A stretch of 64,000 nucleotides of DNA from Podospora pseudoanserina (GCF_035222485.1 NC_085925.1:3534001-3598000), one strand, 5' to 3'. Numbered from the stretch's first letter, positions 13,199 through 24,678 are shown. The notes: generated by a model not told the origin, from the sequence alone. Made by a program: numbers and translations.

Positions 13199-13370
13199 GT
13201 CGAACGCTCAAATACAGAATTTGCAAGCCAACCAGCTTGATGTAAAGGGATTATGAAGGGAGAAGTATATGCTACAGACTTCGACTGAATAGATGTAGTG
13301 GATTGCGTTGTTGTGGTGTTGAGCGTAGGGGAAAGCCGACCCTGAATATCATTCGCCCGAGCTCTCCCAT

Positions 13371-13380
13371 TTCGGCCGAA
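13371..13380. promoter_or_regulatory. CGG palindrome upstream of the Zn2Cys6 gene
   Basis: TTCGGCCGAA lies about 175 bases before the start codon of the regulator. It is a perfect palindrome made of two abutting CGG triplets, the half-site read by Zn2Cys6 proteins. A second, spaced pair (CGG, 8 bases, CCG) follows at 13384-13397. Binding is inferred, not shown. Confidence 0.45.
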
Positions 13381-13455
13381 GCTCGGCGCAAGCACCGAAG
13401 TTGTAACCGAGCATAACCACACCGTCCACATGTCTAAGAGCAATACTTGGGTGAG

Positions 13456-14645
13456 CTACGGCTTGCTTTCCCAGACCTCAGTCAAAAACTCCTCGGCCCT
13501 AGTGAACTCGTAATCTGGAAGCAACCGATTCCACTCATTCGAGACTTTCAGCACTCCAGCAGAGATACCCAGAAGCATTCCAGAAAGGAAGCCCTTTGCC
13601 ATAGCCTCAACTGCTGCTGGAGAAAGAGAGGGGTGGTCAACCACAGGCAACCAAGAGCTCTTGACAATCCCGGCTTTGATGTCTTCTGCTTTGAGCTTCT
13701 CGACGATGAAGGGACCCCCTGTTCCATCATTAGCACCAATTAGTCATAGAAGACAACCATATGAGGAGGACGTACCCCGAATCTTCTCACCAAGCGCGAT
13801 AATCTCACCAATGGTTACTTCGTCTCCTCTGATACCGCCAACAACAGGCCACTCGCCCTCGTGCTCAACAGCCTTGGCGACGACATTTGCAAGGTCCTTG
13901 GCTGTAGTCCAGGTGATTCGCGCGTCCTCACTGTCCTCCAAAATGATAGCTCGGCGGGCGTGAAAGTCGATCTGGGTTTGGAACGGGTGAATGTGCTTGG
14001 AGGACTTGTAGGGGTAGCAGAGGTAGTCTGTGAACTGCCCTGGTTGGAAGAAGGTGTACTCGAGCACCTAGATGCCAGATTATCATCAACAGCTGTCTGA
14101 GGTGTGTAGCACTGAGTGACTTGCCTTCTTGTCTTTGTTTAGCTCGGCGAGATACTCTCGGATCTCTGCCTTGCCGGCATACCACGGGAGATGCTCGAAG
14201 CTGGACCTGCAACTAGGTTGTAAATACCCGACGACTCTGTTCGAAGAGGGTGAAAGCTCACGTTGCCCACTCGCTGGGCGCAAAACGTTTAACTCCGGCA
14301 CGGACCGAGGCATTGATAAGATTCTTTTGAGCAGTGTTCCCCGGGTCTGAGTGGGTGACGATGAAGGATAGGACAGTGTCAACTCCTTGGAGAGTCTCCG
14401 ACAATCCATCCAAGCCGTCATAGTCCGTTGTGATCCATGTGATGTTGGGAAAGGCGTTGTTGGAAGAAAGCTCCGCTGTGTCAGTTCTTGTCAAGAGGAG
14501 GAGCTTGTGCTTTCCAGTGGCGACGAGGGCTTCGGTCACCTCTTGGGCGACGTCTGTTGGTTGATGATTAGCCTGTAGTAGATGGTGGATGGGATAGACT
14601 GAAGAACGTACTGCCGGTTGCACCTGCAATAGCGATTTTCACCAT
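13456..14645 (-). CDS. NmrA-like / isoflavone reductase-family protein
   Basis: Five exons (14645-14612, 14553-14262, 14206-14125, 14067-13776, 13718-13456) give 320 residues. The start MVKIAIAGATGNVAQEV is the NAD(P)-binding Rossmann glycine motif (GATGxV). Further family marks are SEWATSSFEHLPWYAGKAEIREYL, VLEYTFFQPGQF and the substrate-side DFHARRAIILED segment. Members are NADPH-dependent reductases or redox sensors that bind the cofactor without catalysis; which applies here is open. The tandem Zn2Cys6 regulator just downstream suggests a small regulated pair. Intron 3 (14124-14068) has a GC donor in the strong form AAG|GCAAGT. The other introns are GT-AG. Confidence 0.88.
14068..14124 (-). 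other. GC-AG intron in the NmrA-like gene
   Basis: The donor reads AG|GCAAGT and the acceptor ATCTAG. Removing exactly these 57 bases joins LNKDKK to VLEYTFFQPG in frame. This is the second GC-AG intron in the window. Confidence 0.8.
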
Positions 14646-14746
14646 GGCGGCTTTTGAAAGAACAAAACTAGGTCCATTGCTTCAAGTAAAGTAGACGGTA
14701 ATGTGTGCTTTTATAGAGATATTCGGCTTCGGTTGATTTGAGTGGC

Positions 14747-14754
14747 TCGGCCGA
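14747..14754. promoter_or_regulatory. CGG palindrome, proximal, NmrA-like gene
   Basis: TCGGCCGA, inside CTCGGCCGAAAG, lies about 100 bases upstream of the NmrA-like start. It shares its core with the sites at 14812 and 13371. A nearby pair of CGG triplets in the same orientation (14723-14731) may add a further half-site. Confidence 0.4.
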
Positions 14755-14811
14755 AAGCTGGGAACTGGTGACTGCACCTCAGAAATGGACCTCCGACAAG
14801 CAGTGTTCTCT

Positions 14812-14821
14812 TTCGGCCGAA
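14812..14821. promoter_or_regulatory. CGG palindrome, distal, NmrA-like gene
   Basis: TTCGGCCGAA lies about 170 bases upstream of the NmrA-like start and is identical to the ten bases upstream of the neighbouring Zn2Cys6 gene. Confidence 0.45.
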
Positions 14822-15033
14822 GGTTTAGAGCAAGGGGGGGCCATCCATTGTTTGAATGTCCAGTTAGACTTGTAGATAAAAACGCCCAAAGTGGCACGTC
14901 AATTCCATGGCTAGGACACTTGGTATACGGCTGATTTGGAAGGCACCGGGAAGAGCGAGAGCGTTGGTTGAGGTGAAGAGGTACTTGTGTCTTCTTTGCT
15001 CACTAATGCTTGTGTAAGTTTGCCCTCTAACTC

Positions 15034-18000
15034 TCAGTTTCCGACCAAGGGCTTGACAGGAGGTTGCTCTGTCAGTCTAGCGGCCGCATTTCTCGCCTTT
15101 GCCCTCCTGTCTCTCAGTACTCGGTAGACTCCAACCAAGCCTAAGACTGCAAAATTTGCTATGAAAGGTAGCCATGACTTATAGAAGAGTCCCATGATTA
15201 TCATGAAGACCTTGTCCCCTGGTGTCCATATAAAATAAAAGAATCCAAAGCCGTAAATGACCATGCCCTAAACAGCAACGATAGCCATCGACGACCAGCC
15301 AGACCTCCGGTACCTGCGACCAAATTGCTCTCGAATCAAAACACCCCAATAACGAATAGCTCACCACGTTTGATAAAAACAAGTTAATGAAGAATGGGCC
15401 GATGACGAACATGTCCAAAAGGTAGCTGACCAGGAAAAGACTGTCATCTCTGGTACGGTCACGAGCTTTGAACAGACAAGAGGAACGAGCATAGCCGTTA
15501 TCACCCCAAGATGGACAATGGTGTGAAGGAACATAAAAAACCATCGGCCTTGAGAGTCCGAGGGTAGAATTCCCAGAATCCGCCAATGTGGGGACGGGGT
15601 TCAAGCCCATACGCTCGTAGAAGCTCGACAACCTGCTGTACCGAGTTTTCATTTGCAGTTTTGAAATGCAGTGATGTAGAGCGTGATATTGGGAACATGG
15701 CAAAATGTTTGTTAGCATCGATGAAGAGTGCGAGGTCGAGTGGCGACACGATGCTGCTTTTCCAAGCTGGCCAAACTGGATATTGTTGAACCTGATAAAG
15801 CCTGAGAAGTCTCTTTAGCGCCCCAATGTTTCCATATCGGACTGCCAACCTAATATGGTACATCAAGTCGATGTCTGCATTGGCTGATGTTGGCCGAGTC
15901 ACAAACTCGGCCAGGCCCCAGAGCGACAGCCGTTCATATCTGCCGTTGGCAATCAAACTCAGAAGAAGCCAATGGAGCTCCGATTGAGACAGTGGCGAAG
16001 ATTTCCACCCAACGGTGCTCAGTTCCTGGTTTCGGGCCCTGGGTGTTGTCTGTAGCCCGAGTTCAATGTCGTTAGAGTTCAAGAGTCCGGGATCGAGATG
16101 ATTTGGCTGCTGCGCCTTCTGACGGAGTGGTGTTTGGCTGATGTTGACTCTTAGCCTCTGGAACAGGCGAATATGGTCTCTAGATCCTATGAATAAGATG
16201 TATTCGGGAAGTAATATCGCAGTAACATCGGCTCAAAGGGCGAGATTGCATCCTCTGAGAGCACAGGAGCTTCCATGACTGCTGGATAAGCTGATGATGT
16301 ATTCAAACGCTGACAAGGTGGTGACTGCGGAACCAACTGACTGCTTAAAGAAGGGTACTTTGTAACAAGAAATTCACATGCTGTTGACGAGAGTGTAAGA
16401 ATTCCCTGGCTCATAAAAGCAGACGGCTGGCCGCTAATTTTCTCATCAAATTCATTCGACGGGGCCAATATTTGTTCATCTGAACAATGTTCAACGAGAT
16501 ACTTTCCATATGTCTAAGATCAGCTAAAGAATCCCTGAAAATTCAAACTAGGACAAGCACAGTATATACACGAAAAATTGGTCGCTGTATGATGCCGTGA
16601 CCGCCACTGACAGCAACAAGTGTGACATATTGATGTTGCGACTTACGCCTGCAACATTCGCGCCTTTGGCAGCGCTCACCAGTTCCCAGGCGGTTGGTAA
16701 ACTGAGGATTATTTTCTACGAGAATTTTGAACGCTAGATGATATCCTGAGCGAATACTCGTGAAAAGCGGTTTGTTGTAAAAGCCCTTTTCCAACGCATG
16801 AGTCCAAAGCTTTGAAGTCCGTGTAAAATGAGAATGAGCGGCGCATATATACCGGAGAGCGTCTGTTGCACCATTCTCAACGCTGCTGCAAATAATTTTG
16901 TAAAGAATAATGGGGTCGGGACCGCTCTTAGATATAACAAAGTCAAGAGTCTTTTGCTGTGCTCCCTCATGTGTAGGGCCGTGGTGAACCGCCCGCAAGA
17001 GTGACCCAGGAAGGTCGAGTCCACGAAAAAACACAGCGCTCAACGGTAGAATGTGAAAGGCCACTGATTCTTTGAGCCATCGGAATGTCACACCTTCTGC
17101 GCATGGAAATCTATTGTCGTATTGTTCCAAATGAGCTTGAAGGATTCCGATAGAGGTGTGATCGTATAGTGCAACTGCGATTCCAAGTATTTTGCGTAAT
17201 CTGGAACCCCGTTCGCATATCCTGCACATGGAATTCCTATTGCCCGAGTGGCTTGCCTTCAGAAGCAACTCAACGATATCTGGTCTCCTGTGAATGACTC
17301 CATTCAGCACCGAACTACACCTGATCGGCAGCGAAAACGGTGCGCTTTCCACTGAAAATGTTGCCAACTGCCCTTCTCGGAACACATCAGCACCTCTTTC
17401 AATCATGAGTGGAACGAGCCGCTGGAGTTGTTCCTTCTTAAAGGCCAAAGTGTAATGCAGTACTGACTGGTCATCATGATTGCAGTGAGCGACGTTGAGG
17501 CTCGGAAGCTTCAAAAGATAATCAAGAACCTCAAAATGACCAGACTTTGCTGCCTGGATAGTAGCGCTATTACCAGCTAAGTCAACGGCGTTGAAAGATT
17601 TTGGCTCCAGGTCTGAGGCAAAAGTTCGTATTTTCTGCAGTTACCCAGCGAGGCGGCTTCAATAAACTGATTCGAAAGGGAAATACCCTCGGCACTGTCA
17701 TTCTTTTGGCGTGCCACTTTGTTGAGTAAGCTGCCGACGGTGACTGAGCCTCTTGATGAATCGTGCTGATGCTGCTTCAGGTCTGCCATGACGTCAACAT
17801 GTCCCAAAGAAATAGCATCTTTAAGCCATGCAGTAATCGTTGACCTGGATGTCGCCTCGCTGTTGATGCCGTGAAAAGGTAACAATGACTGAAAAGGATC
17901 GGCCCCCATCGCGGCCTGTGGACCGAGGAAATATGCTTGAGCGACGACAAGGCCATGCATCGCTGCGTCGGTAAGCCATCGACGAGCGATGTTCCAATCC

Positions 18001-19535
18001 TTATCAACCCCGAATCCATCGAAATAGCAAATAAAAGAGCTCCCAGGCAGATGCTGCATGCCGGTGATCCAGAGGGTTTGTGGCTGCCTTTTTCAGTTCT
18101 GACACAATCTTTGTTTTAACCGCATGACCACAACCACGAAGAGTTTCATATCCTACCAACACCTAAAAGCTAGTTAGTTGCGTGCGCTCTAAACAGACTT
18201 CTGGTATGTTGCCACGATGGAGATCTGCTATAGATGAAAATGTAAGAAGGAAAACTCACGGATGGTGTTGAAGAAGTCGCCTGATAGGCGAAAGACGCAG
18301 CTTTTTCCATGGCCGGGCTTTCTGAAATCCCCCTGCATCCAACGACCTCTCGTAATCCTCTAATATGGCTACACAGCCATTTATGTTGCGGAGAGTACGA
18401 TCATTCACGAGACTAAGTCCTAAAAGGTTCCTGGTAAGACTCAAGTCGAGGTCCGAGTCCGGTTGAGTTCGGTCTTCCGTTATGACTATTTGAAGCGCAC
18501 GGGTGAGAAGGCAGTCGTTCTGCTTCATATTCGAGATGGCGGCTGGATCTTGAAACTCTTCAAACCTGCCTCGTTACAGTGAGCTGCCTAGAATAACAGA
18601 AACTGCTACAAGGTCATATGAATAAACTTCTGTCGCCTTGATGCCTTCAAAGTTCTTGATCTGTTGGCTGAAGGAGGCATCTGGGTCAGCTTCAGGGGCT
18701 GACCAGTCTCGTGTCCAAGCGGGGAGCACAGGCTGTTCTTCAAAGTGAAAGACAGAGTACCCAAAGTCGGTGAGTTTTGCTGTAAAAAGACCATTCTGTG
18801 GTTCACTTGGAAGGAGCAAGATATTTCCTGGTTTGATATCGCCGTGGACAATTCCGCAAACGTGAAGGGCAGCAATACCTTCAGCAACATCCCTGCAAAG
18901 GCTGACCTTGGCTTTGAATGGCATGCTAATCAGGTTCTCGGTGTCCCGAAATGTTTCCAGAGATCTGCCTGTGGCAAACTCCTCGACGAGAAGTGGCCTT
19001 GGCCTATCTTCATCATCGTCCTCGAAGTCCCATGCAATTACTTTCAGGTCGACTATGTTTGAGTGGGTCCGCAAAGGTGGATGCGATCGAATGTGAAGCT
19101 CGCTAATGAAAGACCGGAGGGGGAAATCAGACCAGTCTCAGGCCCCTCCTTATAGAGTGTCTTTTTCGTCCTCTTAACAGCCACTCTCTGCTGAGACAGC
19201 TCAGTTTTGGCGTGGTTGGTGGTTGAAGGAATTGGTGATGAGATAGAACGACTGGTGACAATACAGTTGTTTCCCGCATTTTCCTGAGATTCCCAGGTTC
19301 GATGGAACTTCTGCATAGGGAGGAGACCGCCCTCATAACTTTGACAAACGGCGCATATTAGAGATAGCAGGTCCAGGAAGTCTGGCGTGATGCCTTGCAT
19401 TTCCGACGAGCTGTTGCCGGGTTGGTTTTGGAGGCGCGTCATGTTTTCCCACTGTATGGTCATGGTCTTGAAGGTGCCCAAGACCTCGGTATCTTCCTCC
19501 TCATCATTTTCGGAAGATCGTAGATTGGCTCGCAT
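15034..19535 (-). pseudogene. Decayed protein kinase-ankyrin-membrane gene
   Basis: Read from 19535 leftward, fragments appear in a sensible order. First comes a kinase N-lobe with VAVKR, then the catalytic HGDIKPGNILL and KLTDFGYS motifs (about 18.75-18.83 kb), a Sel1-like stretch (GFGVDKDWNIARRWLTDAAMHG, about 18.0 kb), ankyrin-type sequence (NAVDLAGNSATIQAA, about 17.58 kb, to 15.6 kb) and a C-terminal segment with several hydrophobic spans (15.65-15.05 kb). Successive parts lie in different frames without usable introns between them: near 19.13, 18.02, 17.62 and 16.69 kb single-base shifts, mostly near short homopolymers, are needed. A TAG at about 15,268 interrupts the membrane segment where Trp would fit. 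The large genes around it are intact, so decay is more likely than poor sequence. Such kinase-ankyrin proteins are common in fungal NLR-like repertoires; the function is inferred. Confidence 0.7.
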
Positions 19536-19939
19536 AATGATGAGGTGACGGACTGGTTCGACTGTCTAGGACATTACCACGTCGACGGTGGTTTTTGAGT
19601 AGGTAGTGCATGAGAAGCCAAGCCAAGACGGCCCTGGGTTTCGGCGCTTCTTTTATCGACTCCTCTGAGGGGAGGCGCACTCTAACCGGGGGCATTAAGT
19701 GCACAGCTGAAAGCCAGGGGTATTTCGACTATTTGGGACCACTGACGTCAATATTCCACAGTTGGCTGACAAAATAAGTGACACTGCGAAGCAAGTCAAT
19801 GTAGGATAGTTGGTACCTCTCTGAACCGCGCGTTAAAAGGGAGCCGTAACAATATCAGACGAAGCATAAGTCGACGTACTATTACACATCGTTAACTGGC
19901 AGTGCCAATTGTTCTATCCAGAGGAGGCCCTCGGCTGAT
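19536..19939. other. Divergent region between two decayed genes
   Basis: It separates the starts of the kinase-ankyrin remnant (left) and the HeLo/kinase-like remnant (right). Traces of amphipathic coding-like sequence near 19.74-19.80 kb could be a decayed part of the right-hand gene, but I cannot support a model. Confidence 0.3.
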
Positions 19940-21660
19940 GCGTGAACAAGGAGGAAGAGAGTGTGCTGAGGTTTGACAGCGAGCGTATCGCAGCCATGAT
20001 TATCGACGAGCTAAGAAACATGGAGAAGGAATTCAAGCAGGCACGACAGAAACTTGAAGACGCTTGTGCAAACCTGCCACCCAAATCTAGCACTTTATTC
20101 TTCAGCAAGCGTTCAATACTGACGTTCCTATGGGCGAAATGAGCAAGACAAGGCTCACCCGCCTCTTCTTCAATTGGATCTGCTGATCCCTCTTCGTCCA
20201 GTATCACGTCGACCAAATCATGCAGTATCCGCATCTCTGTCAAATGGGAGTTAATCGGCAAGAAAACATTCGAATATCTCTCGAAGCAACCCACTGAACT
20301 TAACAACGTTCTTTACACGTTTCTTTCATCCGGGGACAAGTGCTATATCGATCGTCGATTAGTGGATTCCGAGCTACGAAACAATCTAAAAGGCTTTACT
20401 TCGGGATCCGAGATTCAGGCTTTAGCAACAATCAGAGAGGAGATAAAAAGGGAGGAAGAGCTGCCAAACACGTCACATTCCGAAAACATGTTCAGCAAGC
20501 CTTCCACACAGATGGCACAAGAGACAGGCTTCATGCCTTCAACCCCCGTGCTGGATCCCGAGGATTCCGTGCCTCCTCTAGAACTAGGGTGTTCTCGGTC
20601 ATTTTCAAGTGTGGGAGAACAGTCAGTTATGGTCGAGTGGATTTACTACATACAGCAGTAACTCTCTCATCACTGTGGATCAATTTTCTCGAAAAGAGAA
20701 ACTAGTGCGATTGCTGGACCAAGCAAACACTCCACACACTAGGCTAATAACACTGCGCTCGATATGCATAGTCTTGGACCGGAAGAACTTACGAATCGGT
20801 ATGGTTCTGTTGGTACCTGGGGCTCCTGAACTACCCCCTTGAGGAACGATCGCTTTTGGACTTTCTCGGGTTGAAGCCTATACCTATCGGCCAAAGATTC
20901 TCCATGGCGAAGGAGTTCACGACGACTGTGTATTGCCTTCAGTCTGTCGGCTGGCTTCACAAATCGCTGCGGGTCGACAACCTGCTTTTCTTCGAACGCG
21001 GATCTGGCAGCATCTATACGGAAATGGAAGGCGATACCGCAGAGATAACACCATACACAACGGGCACCACGATTATACCTCTCTGGGTTCTGTCTCTCAC
21101 GACCCGACCATCAGTCCGAGTCTTCGCACAGCATGTCAATACCAAGGCAGGGTTATGCCCTCACTCAGGAGCTGGTCCGTCTCTCAAGTCATCCAGACTT
21201 CTTCCGAAATAACTCGGCCGAGCCCTCCTCATGCAGGCCGAGATTCCAGCCCGAATATGACATCTACGCATGTGGTCTCGTGTTGCTGCAATTGGGGCTG
21301 TGGATGTCTCTACCGGCATTGAGAGACCGCTGTAAGTCTGACGACGACTTTTGGCAGAAGGCGAAAGGTGTCAACTGTGACATGTTGCGCAACCAGATCG
21401 GCGAGATATACTGGTAAGCAACTAGGCATTGTCTTCACAACAGTTTCAACAGAAGGACAAGGAAGCTATCAGGTATGGAAGGTGATGGTGAACCGGAGGA
21501 GGTTCCGCTCTATGTAGCGTTCGAGCGACAGGTGGTTGCTGAGTTGGAAAGGTGCGTGGCTTGAGTCATTGCAAACTTTGTTTCTTTATACTTTCTAGAG
21601 TTCCAACTCTACAGTTCTGCCTCCACGAGCTAGTGGGTCCTCGATATAACATATGAACCG
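19940..21660 (+). pseudogene. Fossil HeLo-domain / kinase-like gene
   Basis: The left part resembles the helical HeLo domain of fungal cell-death proteins of the HET-S kind (a helical segment near 19.95-20.13 kb and another near 20.25-20.43 kb). The right part resembles the inactive kinase-like domain often fused to it: a WLHKSLRVDNLLFF segment in place of the catalytic loop (near 20.95 kb) and YDIYACGLVLLQLGLW near 21.26-21.31 kb. The locus is broken in several places and I do not propose a product. It retains one or two plausible introns near its 3' end. Recognisable protein similarity over most of its length suggests recent loss. It lies head-to-head with the decayed kinase-ankyrin gene. 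Confidence 0.6.
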
Positions 21661-21822
21661 CAATCAAGTCACAACCAGTGCTCCCGAGAAGACAAGTTGC
21701 ATTTAGAATCCTACCAGAATGGACACCATTCCGAAATAGATCAAGGGTTTATACCTAAGAAAACATCAACCGCACCAGACCATGCTTTCTTACAACTTTC
21801 GTACCCTACTCCTTTCCCGCAC

Positions 21823-22425
21823 CTACTCCTCCTTCTCCTCTTCCCCAACAGCAACTAGCTTTCCAACAACCAGGTACTTCTCCAAAAATCTCTCTTCCCA
21901 CCCAGCCATAGCCTCCAGTTCCTCCTGATTCAGATCGGCAAGTGTATCCAGCGGCCCATCCAGATCCTTGGTCAGCATATCCTCGTCAAAGCTACCCTTG
22001 GCCAACCCACGGGAGGCATCGCGGCCAGCAAAGTTGGCATAGGGGCCGCCAGGACCATAAAAGTTCCGTCCGCGAGTCACGTCGAAAACACGGCCCTTCA
22101 CAGCGAGATAGACGGGCATGTTGTTCTCGCCATTGTACGGTAGAAGTGTTCGTGGGGTGAATGTCTTGAAGACGACTGCTGGTTCCTCCTTGGGGAGAGC
22201 GGGGGGAGGGGTTGGCCTAAGGAAGCTGTAGGTCGCGTAGAGAACAAAGAGGAGGACGATGATGTTGAGGGGGGTGAAGAAGGAGGAGCTGTTGCAATGG
22301 CTGTTAGCTAGCTTCTCCAAGACGTAGGATGGCGGGGGATGGTGGGGAGGGGTGAATGCGTACCTGGGCGAAGCGCCCTCTGCCTTGGCTGCCTCTTGGG
22401 CCACTCTCTGTTGAACGTAGTCCAT
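21823..22425 (-). CDS. dap1: Cytochrome b5-like haem-binding protein (Dap1/PGRMC family)
   Basis: Two exons (22425-22364 and 22288-21823) with a 75-bp GT-AG intron give 175 residues; keeping the intron would leave an open 200-residue frame with an unlikely Pro-rich insert. An N-terminal membrane span (PLNIIVLLFVLYATYSFL) is followed by the cytochrome b5-like domain: FTPRTLLPYNGE, VYLAVKGRVFDVT, NFYGPGGPYANFAGRDASRGLAKGSF. The Tyr residues of YGPGGPY match those that bind haem in PGRMC1 and yeast Dap1. Dap1 supports cytochrome P450 steps of sterol synthesis, chiefly Erg11, in the ER. The acidic C-terminus is usual. It is divergent from the next small gene. Confidence 0.9.
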   Translation of the reverse strand: MDYVQQRVAQEAAKAEGASPRYAFTPPHHPPPSYVLEKLANSHCNSSSFFTPLNIIVLLFVLYATYSFLRPTPPPALPKEEPAVVFKTFTPRTLLPYNGENNMPVYLAVKGRVFDVTRGRNFYGPGGPYANFAGRDASRGLAKGSFDEDMLTKDLDGPLDTLADLNQEELEAMAGWEERFLEKYLVVGKLVAVGEEEKEE

Positions 22426-23322
22426 TGTGACTGGTGTTGTCCGTAATCTTTACGCCAAAGAAAAAAGCTATACAAAGCAAGCTTTGATGCTAGAAGCTAA
22501 AAGCTGGAGTTGCGGGCTGTGGCGGCGGGTTGTTCGGCTTACGGGACGGCTCTCGAAGCTCCACCGGGGCTGTCGTTGGAGTTGGGGAAGAAGTGGAGCC
22601 GCCTCGCACCGATCGCGCAATTCAAGTCCCGGCGGGCAGCCGGGTGCACGGGCCACATGGATGAGATCTGATTTAAGGGTGCCCCGCATCCTCCAGGTGG
22701 GATGCATTGATGCAGGGTCCAAGAAGCCAAGGGTCCAGATGGTCAAGCAAAAGATCGGGTTTGCTTGCTGATGGTCTTGGTGCCTGAGCTTGTCTGGAGA
22801 TCACTGGACCATCAGCTGCCGACGACGGCATCTAGGGATCAGCCGGAGGCCGCACTCGTAGACTTCTTCTTTCTCTCACGCCATCCATCCCAACAGATTC
22901 ACGGGAGCACCATTATCACCAAGACTACCAAAACCCATGTATGCCTGAAATACCCACTGAAGCCACCCGGTATCCCCATGAGGCCATCCCATACCCGCGC
23001 CCTAGCCGCATCGAACCAGGCTCCTTCTGGCCAACCATGAGAGACATGCAGAGCACTGCCTCATCCCAAGGACCTGTCTCTCTCGCCAAGCCAGCCATCC
23101 CTCGTCCATTGGCCCCCGCAGTCATGAATCTTGACAGCTCCAGCTGAAGAGATGCATCCCCACCTTCATTTGCAGTGGGACATTTATCCCTCAACGTTGG
23201 GAGAGACCAGACGTACATAAGGGTCCTGGATCGAACTGTTTCCAGCTCTGTTTACTTTGGCAACCACACCATCCTGCACACTTCTCAACCAAACAAACCA
23301 ACCCCTTTCCACACTAGACACA
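22426..23322. other. Divergent promoter region
   Basis: About 900 bases between the starts of the dap1-type gene and the small stress-protein-like gene. It should hold both promoters. No further coding or RNA feature is recognisable. Confidence 0.4.
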
Positions 23323-23950
23323 ATGGACTTCCTCAGCAAGGTCGCCAGCGAGGCCCTCAAGCCCCAGAAGTCTGCCCAGCAGCAAGAGCAGCAGCAACCT
23401 CAGCAAACTCAGACCAGCGGTGGCCTCCTCGGCTCCATTGTCTCTGCTGCCACTCAGTCCACCCAGCCTGTTACCACCAACACCCAGCAGCAGCCACAAC
23501 AGACCCAGACCAACGGTGCCTCTGGTCTGCTCGGCTCACTCGTCTCCAGTGCCACCCAATCCACTCAGACCACCCAGCAACAGCCCCAGCAGCCACAATC
23601 CGGTGCCGATGCCCTCCTCAACAAGCTCCACGGCGTTGTAGGCGGCGGTCCCGAGTCCGAGAAGAAGGAGGATGCTCTTGACAAGGGTACTTATCACCAT
23701 TTTTCTTTTTACCAACCAAGTGCTAACTCAGAATATAGCTATCGACCTCGTCCAGGAGCACGTCTTCAAGGCCGGTCCTCAGACCAACGAGTCCGCCGCC
23801 GAGCAGGCCAAGGACAAGTTCATCGCCGACACCATCCGTGACGGCTACGAGAAGGCCACCGGCAAGGACTTCCCCATTGCCGCCAAGAAGGAGGAAGAGA
23901 ACAAGGTCACCGCTGGTCTCGGCGGCCTGGCCGGCAAGCTCTTCAAGTAA
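23323..23950 (+). CDS. Small conserved Gln-rich fungal protein
   Basis: Two exons (23323-23686 and 23739-23950; 52-bp GT-AG intron) give 191 residues. The N-terminal half is a Gln/Thr-rich low-complexity region with a duplicated unit (GGLLGSIVSAATQST and SGLLGSLVSSATQST). The conserved C-terminal half (AIDLVQEHVFKAGPQTNESAAEQAKDKFIADTIRDGYEKATGKDFPI; cited in part by motif: NESAAEQAKD and ATGKDFP) occurs in many small ascomycete proteins, some tied to stress or conidiation, whose function is unknown to me. No signal peptide or membrane span is seen, so a cytosolic place is likely. The ATG at 23323 is preferred to the upstream in-frame ATG at 23257 because it begins the conserved MDFLSKVAS motif. 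Confidence 0.82.
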
Positions 23951-24042
23951 ATTTTGTTCTCTGATCAGTCAGCATGGGCTGACAGTATATACCATTCACG
24001 ATTTATGACTTTAATACAATGATTATACCCCATTTTCCCTCC

Positions 24043-24678
24043 TTACTCAGGCTCAACCGGCCAATCCATCCCCAGCCGTTTCCTCACCTCCTCATCCTCA
24101 ATCTCAAACACCTTCTCCTCCGGCACCAACCCCATCTCCTTCAACACCCCCGCCGTTACCTCCGGTCTCTCATCAATCACTCTTTTCAACTCTCTCGCCT
24201 TGTCAGTAACATCCTCAATCTTCTTCACCATCCCGACCCATCTCTCACAGACCTCCCCGCCCGGAATCCCAATCTGGATACTCCTGTACCCCAACCTCTC
24301 CATCTTGACATCCCTCTCCGGATCCCACTGTATCCTCACACCCCCCAGCTTCTTCCCCCCTTGATCACCCTTCTCCTCTGGGCTTCGGTGGGAAACCACA
24401 CCCTGGGAAAGCAGCCAAAGGAAATCCTCGTGTGACATTGTGAGCGCCAGAATGCGGGATTGGTTGGCGTCTTTGAACGAGTAACCAGAGCGGTAGAGCA
24501 TCCAGGCCCAGGAGGGCTTGATCCAGGTCATGCGGGTTGTTTTGAAGAGGGGGGAGGCGGTGAGGGATTGAGCAGAGACGGCGGCGGAGGCGATGGGGTG
24601 GTTGTAGGCTTGGTAGAGGGTTATTGTTCGAGGGGTGTGGAGGGCGCGGATTTGTTTGTAGGGGGTGGGGGTGGACAT
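24043..24678 (-). CDS. DUF4291 family protein
   Basis: One exon of 211 residues from the ATG at 24678 (MSTPTPYKQIRALH). The DUF4291 core is clear: IRALHTPRTITLYQAYNHPIA, RMTWIKPSWAWMLYRSGY and NQSRILALTMSHEDF. The family is found in bacteria and fungi and has no settled function. An in-frame ATG at 24804 would add 42 Pro/Ser-rich residues, possibly a weak targeting sequence; the shorter start is closer to family length. No signal peptide or membrane segment is seen. Confidence 0.85.
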   Translation of the reverse strand: MSTPTPYKQIRALHTPRTITLYQAYNHPIASAAVSAQSLTASPLFKTTRMTWIKPSWAWMLYRSGYSFKDANQSRILALTMSHEDFLWLLSQGVVSHRSPEEKGDQGGKKLGGVRIQWDPERDVKMERLGYRSIQIGIPGGEVCERWVGMVKKIEDVTDKARELKRVIDERPEVTAGVLKEMGLVPEEKVFEIEDEEVRKRLGMDWPVEPE

